NCBI GenBank assembly: GCA_964593455.1
Contig: CAZQHK010000015.1
Coordinates: 1-64,000, forward strand
Origin: CAZQHK01 sp964593455
GTDB taxonomy: Bacteria; Muiribacteriota; CAYSPT01
DNA: 64,000 nucleotides
Reading direction: 5' to 3'
Of the stretch, positions 9,006 through 18,122 are shown in pieces. Position numbers and translations under genes: made by a program. The notes under the pieces are model-generated. The model was not told the DNA's origin. It ran no database searches and saw only the letters and a list, made by a program, of their open reading frames with translations. Each line of letters opens with the position of its first letter. The first letter of the stretch is position 1.

Positions 9006-9404
9006 TTAAGACATATGCGATGAAAAAAAACGCTCCGCCAGAATCACGGCCACAAGATCATCGAAGGGTTCAGGGGGATAGCGCAGCGAAAGGGGGACCA
9101 GGCGCCACAACCCCCTGGGTGGGTGCTCCTGAAAATAGCGGCGGCGACCTTCCAGGGTGGATTCCCGTTCATCCACCAGGCGGACCCGGTCTTCGGGAAA
9201 CAGGCTCGCGAGTTCTTCCACTACCAGACGCGACCCAGTGCTGTTTCCTACCACGAGAAGATCAGGAACATATTTATCTTTAAGACTCTGCACCTCATCA
9301 AGCAGATCGGAGCGGTCCACTACGTTCACTTCCAGCACGACGGACCCGTCAACCACAGCCAGCCCGCATTTTCCCCGGCCCGGATCAACCGCCAATACTC
9401 TCAA
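9006..9404 (-). CDS. YqgF/RuvX-like RNase H-fold protein
   Basis: 132 aa. The opening RVLAVDPGRGKCGLAVVDG is the first strand of the RuvC/YqgF fold with its catalytic Asp; LLVVGNSTG and VDERESTLEGRRR correspond to the second and third active-site segments of YqgF, where DE..ST is typical. YqgF acts on the 5' end of pre-16S rRNA and related proteins resolve junctions; this shorter divergent copy could do either. TTG start with AGGAG close by. It lies last in the minus-strand sugar-transport operon, 82 bp after the binding-protein gene, and a partial dispersed repeat fills part of that gap. Confidence 0.65.
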   Translation of the reverse strand: MRVLAVDPGRGKCGLAVVDGSVVLEVNVVDRSDLLDEVQSLKDKYVPDLLVVGNSTGSRLVVEELASLFPEDRVRLVDERESTLEGRRRYFQEHPPRGLWRLVPLSLRYPPEPFDDLVAVILAERFFSSHMS

Positions 9405-9412
9405 AATCTCCT

Positions 9413-9440
9413 ACCTTACTTTCTACACTCCTTGCTTGAG
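9413..9440 (+). repeat. Dispersed gene-end repeat, partial copy
   Basis: 28 bp identical to one end of the 54.1-kb copy (complement strand there), including CTACACTCCTTGCTTGAG, and then diverging. It lies between the YqgF-like gene and the sugar-binding protein gene. Confidence 0.8.
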
Positions 9441-9486
9441 CTAATCTCATTATCCTTTAAGATTTCTTATCTCTATCCTATAGATC

Positions 9487-10932
9487 TCACCGGTTAACTA
9501 AAGAAAGCACTTCCTTCTCAATCCCGGCCACGGCGTCGTCCAGGCATTCTTTCGGAGTTTTCTTGCCGATAAGCGCCAACTCCATCTCGGGGTTGATGAT
9601 CTCCTCGAGCTTGTCGTACATAGGAATCCGGGGCCGGGCTTTCGCGGTGAGCATCTGTTTCATGAACATCTCCAGTTCGGGCAGATCCTTGAAGTTTACC
9701 GACTCATACACGGATTTAATCACCGGTATCTGCTGCAACCGCTGACACCACTCACGCTGGTAAGCCTCGGAAGCGATATATTTCAAGACTTCATGGGCAG
9801 CTTCCGCTTTACCCGCTTTTTGAGCACTCTTGAAAATCACGAAGTTGGTGCCGCCGACATTCGATGAGGTTCCGGACGGTCCCGCCGGGATAAGCCCCAC
9901 CCCGAAATCGATCCCCGCCGCTTTGAACGTATTGAGGTTCCACGGACCGCTCAGGATCATAGCATACTTCTGGTTGATAAACCCCTGGGAAGCGTTGATG
10001 GCACCACTCATCCAGGCACCCGCCTCGATCCCGGTTTTCGCTCCTTTTATCTCATATTTGCTTCTATAAAGATCTACCTTGTAGGAAAGCGCTTGAACCC
10101 CCGGCTCCTCGTTGAGCGTACAGGCCAGGTTACCTGAAGAAAGTCGTTTCAAAAAACGGGCGCCGAACGAATTAAAGAAGGGAAAGGTCCACCACAGGGA
10201 GTTATCCATACCGAAAGCGTATTGGGAACGAACCGGATTGGTAAGAATCTTGCCGTATTCCACGAACTCAGTCCAGGTTTCGGGCGGGCGGTCCGGAGAC
10301 AGGCCGGCTTTCTCCAGCTCGGCCGCCGAAGCGGCAAACAAGGCCCGGTTCCAGTACAAGGCAACACACGTGGTCTGATCGGGCAGCCCGTAGAGATGCT
10401 GTTCCCATTCCCCGCTGGCAGTCACGATGTCGATGACATTGGAATCGAAAGCCGCTTCCACGAACTCTTCACGTAGCTCATCGATACCCGCGGCCTCGAA
10501 GGTGCTCAACGAGTCCAGGGGAACCACTGCTTTACCGTAGGCCAGGGACACCACATGGGCACAGTCGACACGGGCGATATCCGGAGTGGTTCCCGTCTGG
10601 CAGGCTGTCTTCAACCGGGGCAGCAGCCCGTCAAACGGAACCCGGCCTATATTGAGCTCTACCTCCTGCCCTACCAGCTCTCGGGACTGCTCTTCAAAGC
10701 CCTTCATCATCTCTATAAAAACCGCGTGTTCTTCGTTGTTGTAGTTCTCCCACAGGTTCAGAGTTATTTTACCGGACTGGTCAGCCGGTTTATCTCCTGA
10801 AGTGCAGCCGGCAGCAAGCAGGCAGACAGATAGAGATATCGCCACCGGCAAAGACCATCGCAGCTGAAAAACCCCACCCGTTTTAAACCGCATTTTCGCC
10901 ACCATATAATCCATTCCTCCTACCGTACTCAT
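9487..10932 (-). CDS. Sugar ABC transporter substrate-binding lipoprotein
   Basis: 481 aa. Signal peptide with lipobox LLAAGC (Cys about 43), then a family 1 extracellular solute-binding fold (ITLNLWENYNNEEH opening; Y/W-rich sugar cleft segments; MILSGPWNLNTFKAAGIDFGVGLIPAG near the middle, typical of MalE/UgpB-like proteins). It should capture a mono- or oligosaccharide outside the inner membrane and deliver it to the two permeases encoded just upstream. ATG at 10932 overlaps the stop of the permease gene in an ATGA junction, implying translational coupling. Confidence 0.9.
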   Translation of the reverse strand: MSTVGGMDYMVAKMRFKTGGVFQLRWSLPVAISLSVCLLAAGCTSGDKPADQSGKITLNLWENYNNEEHAVFIEMMKGFEEQSRELVGQEVELNIGRVPFDGLLPRLKTACQTGTTPDIARVDCAHVVSLAYGKAVVPLDSLSTFEAAGIDELREEFVEAAFDSNVIDIVTASGEWEQHLYGLPDQTTCVALYWNRALFAASAAELEKAGLSPDRPPETWTEFVEYGKILTNPVRSQYAFGMDNSLWWTFPFFNSFGARFLKRLSSGNLACTLNEEPGVQALSYKVDLYRSKYEIKGAKTGIEAGAWMSGAINASQGFINQKYAMILSGPWNLNTFKAAGIDFGVGLIPAGPSGTSSNVGGTNFVIFKSAQKAGKAEAAHEVLKYIASEAYQREWCQRLQQIPVIKSVYESVNFKDLPELEMFMKQMLTAKARPRIPMYDKLEEIINPEMELALIGKKTPKECLDDAVAGIEKEVLSLVNR

Positions 10933-12215
10933 TCTTTAACCGCACCTGACGTCATGCCCTCGATGAAGAAGCGTTGGGCAAACAGGAAAAGCAGGGCGAT
11001 GGGGATAATGGAGAAACAGGCGCCGGCCATCATCGATTCCCAGCGGATGGCGTACTGCCCTTTGAAAAGGGCCAGGCCTACCGGCAAAGTCCTGATAGCC
11101 GACTCGGGAGTGGTCACGATAAGCTGCCAGAGAAAGTTAGACCACTGCCCCAGGAACGTCAACAGGAACAGGGTGATGATAATCGGCAGCGACAATGGAA
11201 TGACGATCATCTTGAACTGCTGGAACTCGGAAGCCCCATCGAGCCGGGCCGCTTCGAAAAGCGAATCGGGAATGGTCTTTATATACTGCCGCATGAGAAA
11301 CAACCCGAACACGTTGGCCAGGTGAGGGATGATGAGCGCCGCGAACTTGTTAATCCAGCCGAAGGTGCTCACCAGCGCAAACTGCGGCACCATGAACATC
11401 ATCCCCGGAATCATCATGGCCGAAAGCAGCACCATGAACAATGTGTCACGGAACATAAACTCTTTCTTGGCAAACGCATAGCCGCCCATAGTGCAGATGA
11501 GCGTTGTTAGAAAAGCGCTCCAGAAAGCCACCCAGACACTGTTGATAAAGAATCCCGGTTTGAATTTGCTCTCCCTTTCAAAGTTCATGACCCAATCGAA
11601 ATAGAATTTTAAAATTTCCCCGAGGCCATATTGAATATAACTGAAAAAACTCTTTTTTTCAGGGAATTCAAGTTGGGGTCCAAACGGAAAATCCTTGTTG
11701 AACAAAATTTCTTTAAAATTTCCGAGTGTGTACAGGTCCTCAACCGCCGTGGCGAAACGCCGCCGGTACCGGAATCGGTACGTACACCGTCCCGTCGGCA
11801 AGGCGCTCAGAGTACCATGGAAAGAGCCATCGAGCGAGGGACCGTTCAACGCGAGTTCCTGTCCGGAGTCGTTCTCCGGGTCCTTCCCTGAAGACCACAC
11901 CAGCGCTGATACCGCCTGTGTTCCCAGACGCGGGGAGACAGTGAACATGATGGTATCACCCTCGACGCGAACCTCACCGGTACTGCCGCCGGAAGAAGGC
12001 TCGACGTCCGGAGTCCGGCCAGTGACCACCACGGTTCCCACATCACTGAGTTTGACCCGCCGGGGGATGAACTCGAACTTCAGCGCCTGTCCGGACTGTT
12101 TGATCGCGGTCAATAACATCCATAAAAGCGGCATCAGCACAAACAGCGCACCGATTGATAAAACCGCCACCAGAACGAAGGTCACCAGCTTGTTTTTTCC
12201 TATCGTGCCGTCCAT
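10929..12215 (-). CDS. Sugar ABC transporter permease (MalG-type) with extra extracytoplasmic domain
   Basis: 428 aa, against about 280 for normal MalG-type permeases. The first membrane helix (about 10-38) is followed by an inserted domain of about 100 residues (about 50-152) before the usual NF-containing segment. The insert is beta-rich, and its segment GSFHGTLSALPTGRCTYRFR looks like an immunoglobulin-like, carbohydrate-binding E-set strand pair. The rest is a standard BPD transporter domain with the EAA loop EAARLDGASEFQQF that contacts the ATPase. The 14-bp gap to the upstream permease gene and the ATGA overlap with the binding protein place it in the operon. Confidence 0.88.
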   Translation of the reverse strand: MDGTIGKNKLVTFVLVAVLSIGALFVLMPLLWMLLTAIKQSGQALKFEFIPRRVKLSDVGTVVVTGRTPDVEPSSGGSTGEVRVEGDTIMFTVSPRLGTQAVSALVWSSGKDPENDSGQELALNGPSLDGSFHGTLSALPTGRCTYRFRYRRRFATAVEDLYTLGNFKEILFNKDFPFGPQLEFPEKKSFFSYIQYGLGEILKFYFDWVMNFERESKFKPGFFINSVWVAFWSAFLTTLICTMGGYAFAKKEFMFRDTLFMVLLSAMMIPGMMFMVPQFALVSTFGWINKFAALIIPHLANVFGLFLMRQYIKTIPDSLFEAARLDGASEFQQFKMIVIPLSLPIIITLFLLTFLGQWSNFLWQLIVTTPESAIRTLPVGLALFKGQYAIRWESMMAGACFSIIPIALLFLFAQRFFIEGMTSGAVKE

Positions 12216-12229
12216 CGGTATCCCCCCCC

Positions 12230-13171
12230 CTACTTCTCTTGCAAAACTTTAATATTGATAAACGATATCACCATGGCGATCACGAGCAGCAGATAGGAGA
12301 TTGCCGCAGCGTACCCGTACTGTCCCCGTTCGAACGTCTTGAACAGGTAGAATCCGGACAGTTTGGTGGCTCCAACCGTCCGGCCGAACACCTGTGTAAT
12401 CGGGCCACCGGAAGCGTTGGTCATGGCGTATATCTCGGTGAAAGCATTGAGCGAAGCCAGCACACCGGTAATGATCATGAACAGGATGATGGGTTTGACC
12501 AGCGGAATGGTGATGTGCCGCAGCCGGTCCCACCAACTGGCTCCGTCTACCTCCGCCGCCTCGTACACGGAAGACGAGATATTCTGGATGGCCGTCAGGA
12601 AAAGGATCATCCCGAACCCGGCGCCTTTAAGTACCATGGCCAGCGCGATGGCTGGAAGCGCCGTCAACGGGTTCCCCAGGAACCCCGTATCGGAGAAGAA
12701 GGTAATCCCGATTTTGTTCAACATGACGTCCAGGAGACCGAACCGGGGACTGTAGATCAGCACCCAGATTATCCCCACAACCAGCAGATCAAGCACGTTC
12801 GGAAGAAAATACGCGCTTCGGAAAAACGATCGCCCGGGAAGCTTGTTGTTCAGCAGGACCGCCAACAACAGCGACAGAGCTATTCCGGCAGGAATGGTCA
12901 GGGCGGCATAGAGCAGCGTCACCACCAGCGACCACCAGAGCTCCGCGTCAGCGGTCAGCAGGGTCACGTAATTGCTTAATCCGCACCACTGCATATCCCC
13001 GAAAATATTGTACCAGTCCGAGTAAATACTTGTCTTATGAAACGAGAGAAAGAGAGAATAAATAATCGGATAACCAAGAAACACGGCAAAAACCACGAGA
13101 AATGGCAGCAGGTAGAGATAAGATACGACGTTGTCCGTTATCTTTCTCCTGGTACGTCCGCTAAGTTTCAA
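12230..13171 (-). CDS. Sugar ABC transporter permease (MalF/UgpA-type)
   Basis: 313 aa with about six membrane helices and the EAA loop EAAEVDGASWWDRLRHITIPL near residue 215. It pairs with the larger permease encoded 14 bp downstream. No ATPase gene (MalK/MsmK type) occurs in the window, so these permeases must use one encoded elsewhere. Confidence 0.92.
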   Translation of the reverse strand: MKLSGRTRRKITDNVVSYLYLLPFLVVFAVFLGYPIIYSLFLSFHKTSIYSDWYNIFGDMQWCGLSNYVTLLTADAELWWSLVVTLLYAALTIPAGIALSLLLAVLLNNKLPGRSFFRSAYFLPNVLDLLVVGIIWVLIYSPRFGLLDVMLNKIGITFFSDTGFLGNPLTALPAIALAMVLKGAGFGMILFLTAIQNISSSVYEAAEVDGASWWDRLRHITIPLVKPIILFMIITGVLASLNAFTEIYAMTNASGGPITQVFGRTVGATKLSGFYLFKTFERGQYGYAAAISYLLLVIAMVISFINIKVLQEK

Positions 13172-13177
13172 TTTGCC

Positions 13178-14614
13178 TTACTCCTTGTCCTGAACACGTT
13201 TCCATGTTCCCTTGCCAACTCGCTGCCCCTCGCTCACGATCACGATCAAACTGTCCGGCAGTCGACCGCTCGCACCCCCGCTGTAACCGAGCCTGATTAC
13301 ACCCTGGGCCTGCTCCTGAACGGTTATAACCTTTCTCATTACACGGTCTTCATAAACGCGAAAACTTCTGGGAAACAGTTTTTCCTTTGGGATAGGCGTA
13401 AACTCAAGTTCCGCACTGCGGGCGCCGCCCGGCAGCAGTTCGAGTTTTCGGATATCAACCGCGTATATTTTCCGTTCGCCCGCGAGAGAGACCCGGTACC
13501 CCACCTGGCCGGGAGACGTATCGGGCGGCGGCGCCGAACTATCTTTAACGTCATCATCAAGTGCCGGTAACGAGTTGTCGGAGGACAGGGCGCCGGCGGT
13601 CAACTCAGCAGTCTTCGCAACTTCCGGTTCCCGTTCTCCCGGCACGCTTTCCGGGATAGCTTCGTCTACGGAAACGGTTTCCCGGGTAACTCCGGCCACA
13701 GGTTGCGGCTTGGCCGGGCCGGAATCATCATGGCCGGATGTGTCCGCCGACGATTCAGCTACTTCAACGGAAAGATGGTCCAGACTGAAGCGCCGGAGAC
13801 TATTACTCTGAATATCAAGAACATAAAGGACTCCTTCCAGCAGCATGATGTCTGCCGGCAAACCGACATCCGCAATGCTGCCGCGATAGGAACCATCGGG
13901 AAAGAACACTTGAACTTTCCGGTCAAAATAATCTGCTACCAGGAGCTGGCCCGATTCGTCCACGGCTATGGCCGAGATCTTTTTGAACAGCCCGGGACCT
14001 TCGCCGGCCTCGCCTACAGTCATGACAAATCGTCCCATGGGATCGAATTTCTGTACCCGGGACAGATCCCAATCAGCCACATAAAAATTTCGTTCCCGGT
14101 CAACCACCACATCCACCGGAGTAACAAAAGAACCGGTCTCCGAGCCCCACCGTCCGATCCAGACTACTACTTTTCCCTCGGGATCAATCTTATACACCGA
14201 TGAGGAAACGGTATCGGTTACGTAGGTAAATCCCAGATTATCCAGACAAAACGCCCGTGGAGATTTAAGACCCAGGCCTGACAAGGACAGGCTTTCCTGT
14301 AGCCTTCCACCCGTATCCAGGTACCAGATATCGGTTCCATCGAGCACCACGATATCCTTTCCCCGGCAGGCGATATCCCGGGGACGATTCAAAAATCCTT
14401 TATACAAAGCACTGGTTTTAATAACCCCATCGGGGCCAAGCTCGAGTACTCCCGTAGTGGATTTGTCAATAATGTATATCTGGCCTCCTGGAGAAGAAGC
14501 AATTGAAGAAGGCTGCTTGGCACGGGAAAGATCAATATCATTCAAAGCCAGAGCGGAGCTTATTACGGACAACCAGATAAGGCATGCGGTTACAACCGGG
14601 GAAGAGCCTTTCAC
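13178..14614 (-). CDS. Secreted NHL-type beta-propeller protein
   Basis: 478 aa. Signal peptide (about 1-23), then five or six NHL-like blades (about 30-285; repeated signatures such as GFTYVTDTVSSSVYKIDPEG and NFYVADWDLSRVQKFDPMGRF). A low-complexity acidic/proline linker (about 290-365) precedes a C-terminal beta domain (about 368-478). GTG start. It sits between the SPOR gene and the permease genes with gaps of 2 and 6 bp, so it is made with the transporter and may bind sugars or cell-wall fragments in the periplasm; this role is inferred. Confidence 0.75.
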   Translation of the reverse strand: MKGSSPVVTACLIWLSVISSALALNDIDLSRAKQPSSIASSPGGQIYIIDKSTTGVLELGPDGVIKTSALYKGFLNRPRDIACRGKDIVVLDGTDIWYLDTGGRLQESLSLSGLGLKSPRAFCLDNLGFTYVTDTVSSSVYKIDPEGKVVVWIGRWGSETGSFVTPVDVVVDRERNFYVADWDLSRVQKFDPMGRFVMTVGEAGEGPGLFKKISAIAVDESGQLLVADYFDRKVQVFFPDGSYRGSIADVGLPADIMLLEGVLYVLDIQSNSLRRFSLDHLSVEVAESSADTSGHDDSGPAKPQPVAGVTRETVSVDEAIPESVPGEREPEVAKTAELTAGALSSDNSLPALDDDVKDSSAPPPDTSPGQVGYRVSLAGERKIYAVDIRKLELLPGGARSAELEFTPIPKEKLFPRSFRVYEDRVMRKVITVQEQAQGVIRLGYSGGASGRLPDSLIVIVSEGQRVGKGTWKRVQDKE

Positions 14615-14616
14615 TC

Positions 14617-15237
14617 CTATCGCCTCGGAACGTTTTTAACTACCAGAGTCTGCTGGACCAGGTCCTTCAGTACTCCTTCGGCTTTCTCCGCCTCTTCCCT
14701 CGATACGTAGCTGCCGACTCGAACACGGTAGAGTCCATTAGGCTTTTCCGGCCCGAAAACGTTGACCGTAAATCCTTTTTTCTCCAGCATGGTCTTCAAG
14801 TTGTTCGCGTTCTCAGCCTGACCGAACGCTCCTACCTGTACGGAAAAACCTTCTTCCGCCGCCGTGGCCGGTATGGCCGGCACCGGAGCGGGAGAAACAG
14901 CTTTATCGGGAGCAGGCTTAACCACCGGCTGTACCGGCGGCGGCGCCGGTGCGGGCTGCTTGACCGGTTTCGGTTCCACCGGAACCGGAGCAGGTGTGGA
15001 AACGGATACCGGCTCCGGTGGAGTAAGAACAGGCTCAACCTGTTGAACACTGCTCACTTCGACAGGAGTTTGCCGGCCGGGATAACGGGCGCGGTCTCTC
15101 GTCTGCCGCCCAAAATAGATTCCTGCATACAAGGTAATGAGAAGAACAACGATCCACCCTAGAACGGCGATTATCCGATCACCTTTCTCGGAATAATCTC
15201 CCCAATCGTAGTCCCGACTTCGCTTCGAACCACCCAC
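14617..15237 (-). CDS. SPOR-domain membrane protein
   Basis: 206 aa. Short charged N-terminus, one membrane helix (about 24-44), a proline/valine-rich periplasmic linker (about 55-125) and a C-terminal SPOR domain (about 130-203: FSVQVGAFGQAENANNL...YRVRVGSYVSREEAE). SPOR domains bind septal peptidoglycan stripped of stem peptides. It is the first gene of the sugar-transport operon, an odd partner that may mark a link to cell-wall recycling. GTG start after GGGGGCG. Confidence 0.88.
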   Translation of the reverse strand: MGGSKRSRDYDWGDYSEKGDRIIAVLGWIVVLLITLYAGIYFGRQTRDRARYPGRQTPVEVSSVQQVEPVLTPPEPVSVSTPAPVPVEPKPVKQPAPAPPPVQPVVKPAPDKAVSPAPVPAIPATAAEEGFSVQVGAFGQAENANNLKTMLEKKGFTVNVFGPEKPNGLYRVRVGSYVSREEAEKAEGVLKDLVQQTLVVKNVPRR

Positions 15238-15270
15238 GTCAAACGCCCCCTTGTAATTGTTTCTATATAT

Positions 15271-15345
15271 AGTAGAAAACCAGGCCCCAGTGCTAAACGC
15301 CCTTTTTTAAACCACCAGGCCCTCGCGCTAAACGCCCTTATTAGC
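15271..15345. repeat. Short tandem repeat beside the palindrome
   Basis: GCTAAACGCCCTT occurs at 15292-15304 and again at 15327-15339, each following an ACCAGGCCC-like run. The motif AGTAGAAAACCA at 15271 recurs in the right arm of the palindrome at 15501, which links the two repeats. Confidence 0.65.
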
Positions 15346-15353
15346 ATCAGGGC

Positions 15354-15525
15354 CCGTAAAATGCCGTGGTTTTCGTAACGAGGCGAAGCAAATGGATTCA
15401 TCTGCCAGGCGCGCGACCAAGGCTCCCGGAGATGTGGCCAAGCCACATCGAGGACAGCCGCCCGAGCGCAACACAGCAGATGGATTCAGTTGCAAGCCGC
15501 AGTAGAAAACCACGGCATTTTACGG
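15354..15525. repeat. Long palindromic element with perfect 21-bp ends
   Basis: The ends at 15354-15374 and 15505-15525 are perfect 21-bp inverted repeats. Within them further segments pair (AAATGGATTCATCTGC with GCAGATGGATTCAGTT, imperfectly), and at the centre GATGTGGC-CAA-GCCACATC is a perfect 8-bp hairpin (15431-15449). The 172-bp element fills the space between the rnf-amrS operon end and the SPOR operon start. ORFs through it look spurious. It may act as a terminator for amrS, a non-autonomous mobile repeat, or a structured RNA. Confidence 0.8.
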
Positions 15526-15531
15526 ACCCAA

Positions 15532-16536
15532 TTATATCACGAGATTGATCTCTGAACCACAATGGGGACATTTTTTCTCATCGAGGTTGCAGATAACGGA
15601 ATACCCTGCCCGCTCGATAAGAGCCTGTCCGCAAGAGGGACAGAAAGTGGTGTTAGCGGTCACGTCCATGATATTGCCCAGGTATACATAATCAAGCTTT
15701 TTCAGGGCCATTTCCCGAGCCCGTACCAGGGAGTCCACCGAAGTAGGCGGCATGCTCGCTTTATAGTGAGGGAAATACCGGGAGAAATGAAGCGGGATTT
15801 CCTTGCTGACATTAGCCAGCCAGTCAATCATTTTATTGATATGTTCCTTGCTGTCGTTCAGGGTAGGAATAAGCAGGTTGGTAATTTCCAGATGTACCTT
15901 TTCATGGGCCATCTTTATGGTGTCGAGCACCGGCGCCAGCGAACCGCCGCAATGACGCTCGTAGAAACTGTTATCGAAGGCTTTGAGATCGATGTTCATG
16001 GCATCTATCAGCAGCAGAATTTGTTCCAAAGGTTCGGGATTAACATACCCGTTGGTGACGAGCACTATTTTAATCCCTTTTTCCTTCAGTAACCGGGCAC
16101 AGTCAATGAGGTATTCGATCCAGATCATCGGCTCATTATAGGTGAAGGCGACCCCCAGGCTTCTTTCCTTATCCACCGAGGAAACCAGCTGATCCACAGA
16201 AAGTGTGTGCAGCGTGGCGCCGGCCTGAGATATCTCCCAATTCTGACAGAAGTAGCATTTTAAATTACAACCAACTGTTCCCACCGACAGTATTTCCGTC
16301 CCGGGATAAAAATGATAGAGTGGCTTTTTTTCGATAGGATCGATGCTGAAAGAGGTTACTTTCTCATAGGTGAGCGCTACCAGTTTACCGCCAACATTTT
16401 TACGTACTCCGCAACAACCGGTTTTACCAACACTGATTTTGCACAAATGAGGACACAACAAACAGTGAACTTTTTCTCCTTCAAGGGAATCATAGAACAG
16501 CGCCTCATGCTGTTTGTCGGTCATAATAGGAAACAT
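15532..16536 (-). CDS. amrS: AmmeMemoRadiSam-type radical SAM protein
   Basis: 334 aa. Near the N-terminus is a Cys-rich stretch (Cys 25, 28, 32, 41, 42), then the radical SAM cluster motif CNLKCYFC (Cys 90, 94, 97) followed by QNWEISQ, as in AmrS proteins. The C-terminus has a zinc ribbon (CPSCG...CPHCG, about 300-328). AmrS works with Memo and AMMECR1 proteins, neither of which is in this window. The gene begins 1 bp after rnfB and is the last gene of the rnf transcript, so its electrons could come from the same ferredoxin pool; that is inference. Confidence 0.9.
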   Translation of the reverse strand: MFPIMTDKQHEALFYDSLEGEKVHCLLCPHLCKISVGKTGCCGVRKNVGGKLVALTYEKVTSFSIDPIEKKPLYHFYPGTEILSVGTVGCNLKCYFCQNWEISQAGATLHTLSVDQLVSSVDKERSLGVAFTYNEPMIWIEYLIDCARLLKEKGIKIVLVTNGYVNPEPLEQILLLIDAMNIDLKAFDNSFYERHCGGSLAPVLDTIKMAHEKVHLEITNLLIPTLNDSKEHINKMIDWLANVSKEIPLHFSRYFPHYKASMPPTSVDSLVRAREMALKKLDYVYLGNIMDVTANTTFCPSCGQALIERAGYSVICNLDEKKCPHCGSEINLVI

Positions 16537-16537
16537 C

Positions 16538-17530
16538 CTATGTAGAAATATTAGTGGTCCGTGAACAGAGTTTTATGGATTCCTTGGGACACTTGTCCAC
16601 GCAAATACCGCAGCCGACACATTTTTCGAAATCGATTACGTGCGCTTCCTTCTTCTCTCCAGTGATGGCTTTCAAGGGACAACTCCTGGCGCACAGCGTA
16701 CAGCCGGTACAGGTTTCCGGATCGATAGTCGCCATCCGGTTGGGCGGGACTTCAAATACGATGGCTTTCGTGGGACAAGCAGCCACGCAAGCCCCACACT
16801 CAACACACCCGGCATAATCTATTACCGCCAGTTTATTGTCCACCTTTATCGCCTCTGTGGGACATACTTTTGCACATTTGCCGCAACCGATACAACCAAC
16901 CTTGCAGGCCTTGATAACAATTTTCCCTTTTTCTGTCGACCGGCAAGCAACCACAATCTTGCGGTCCGGAGGCATCAGGACAAGCACGTTACGAGGGCAG
17001 CCTTCAATACATTTACCGCATCCCGTACACAAGTCCGGATCGATATCGGGCAAACCATTTTCATTCATGACAATAGCTCCGAAAGGGCAAACCGCGGCGC
17101 AGCGGCCGAGTCCCAGACAGCCCAACCGGCACTCTTTTGGGCCATCGAACATCTGCATAGCCGCCAGGCAGTCTTCGATACCGGTATACGTGTACTTGCT
17201 TTTGGCTTTTATCCGGCTGCCGCGACAGACCAGGCGGGCCACCACCCGCGTCATCGCATCGCCGGCTTCAACCCCCAGAACAGCGGCAATGGCAGCCGAC
17301 GCTCCCTGGCCGGGAATACATTTCGGTAAGAGGGAGGAATCACCGACCACCGCCTCGGCAAAAAGACTGCATCCGGTGAAACCACACGCGCCGCAATTGG
17401 CTTGAGGAAGCAATCCCTCAACCTGTTCTACCTTTGGGTCTTTGTGGACGGCAAACTTCCGTTGGGCTATTCCAAGCCCGATCCCAAAGATTCCCCCCAG
17501 AACAGCCAGGGTCAGTACAGCGGCCAGCAT
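16538..17530 (-). CDS. rnfB: Rnf complex subunit B, polyferredoxin
   Basis: 330 aa, longer than proteobacterial RnfB (about 190). N-terminal membrane helix, then the 4Fe-4S domain NCGACGFTGC with downstream Cys, followed by six ferredoxin-type clusters: RCAAVCP, CTGCGKCIEGCP, CIGCGKCAKVCP, CVECGACVAACP, CTGCTLCARSCP and CVGCGICVDKCP. It accepts electrons from ferredoxin on the cytoplasmic face. The long form is known from clostridia, Thermotoga-like and other anaerobes. It starts 16 bp after rnfA. Confidence 0.96.
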   Translation of the reverse strand: MLAAVLTLAVLGGIFGIGLGIAQRKFAVHKDPKVEQVEGLLPQANCGACGFTGCSLFAEAVVGDSSLLPKCIPGQGASAAIAAVLGVEAGDAMTRVVARLVCRGSRIKAKSKYTYTGIEDCLAAMQMFDGPKECRLGCLGLGRCAAVCPFGAIVMNENGLPDIDPDLCTGCGKCIEGCPRNVLVLMPPDRKIVVACRSTEKGKIVIKACKVGCIGCGKCAKVCPTEAIKVDNKLAVIDYAGCVECGACVAACPTKAIVFEVPPNRMATIDPETCTGCTLCARSCPLKAITGEKKEAHVIDFEKCVGCGICVDKCPKESIKLCSRTTNIST

Positions 17531-17546
17531 TCTGTGATCTTCCTCT

Positions 17547-18122
17547 CTACATCATCCCGGCAAACCCGGAAAAAGCGATAGCCATCAGACCGGCCACCAC
17601 AAAAGAAAGTGGAGCACCCTCCATGCAGGCCGGTGGATCTCCGAGCTGCAATTCTTCCCTGATACCGGCCATCAACAGCAAAGCCAGAATAAAACCGATA
17701 GAAGCGCCCAGGGTATGGACTACTGTCAGCAGAAAACTATACCCGGCCGTAATATTCAGCAGAGCTACTCCCAGCACGGCACAGTTAGTCGTAATCAACG
17801 GCAGAAAAATTCCCAGCGCTTGATATAAAGCCGGCGATGTTTTCTGTATGACCATCTCCACGAATTGGACCAGGGAAGCTATAACCAGGATAAAGCTGAT
17901 GGTTCGCAGATATTGAATTTCAAACGGAACCAGGATAAAACGCTCGAGCGCCCAGGTAATAATGGAAGCCAGCGTCATGACGAACATGACCGCTACTCCC
18001 ATACCGGTTGAGGTTTTCAGTTTCTGTGATACTCCGAGAAACGGGCACAACCCCAAAAAACGGTTCAGAACAAAATTGTTTATGAAAATAGCCGACAGGA
18101 AAATAAGTATGGCTTCCTTCAT
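17547..18122 (-). CDS. rnfA: Rnf complex subunit A
   Basis: 191 aa, six membrane helices, opening IFLSAIFINNFVLNRFLGLCPFLG; the FxLxxFLGLCPFLG segment with its Cys is diagnostic and binds a membrane-embedded iron-sulphur centre with RnfE. The ATG overlaps the rnfE stop by 4 bp. Confidence 0.97.
   Translation of the reverse strand: MKEAILIFLSAIFINNFVLNRFLGLCPFLGVSQKLKTSTGMGVAVMFVMTLASIITWALERFILVPFEIQYLRTISFILVIASLVQFVEMVIQKTSPALYQALGIFLPLITTNCAVLGVALLNITAGYSFLLTVVHTLGASIGFILALLLMAGIREELQLGDPPACMEGAPLSFVVAGLMAIAFSGFAGMM

Noticed and set aside
15366..15548. ORFs on both strands across the 15.4-kb palindrome
   Set aside because: Open in both directions because of the inverted symmetry; no ribosome sites.
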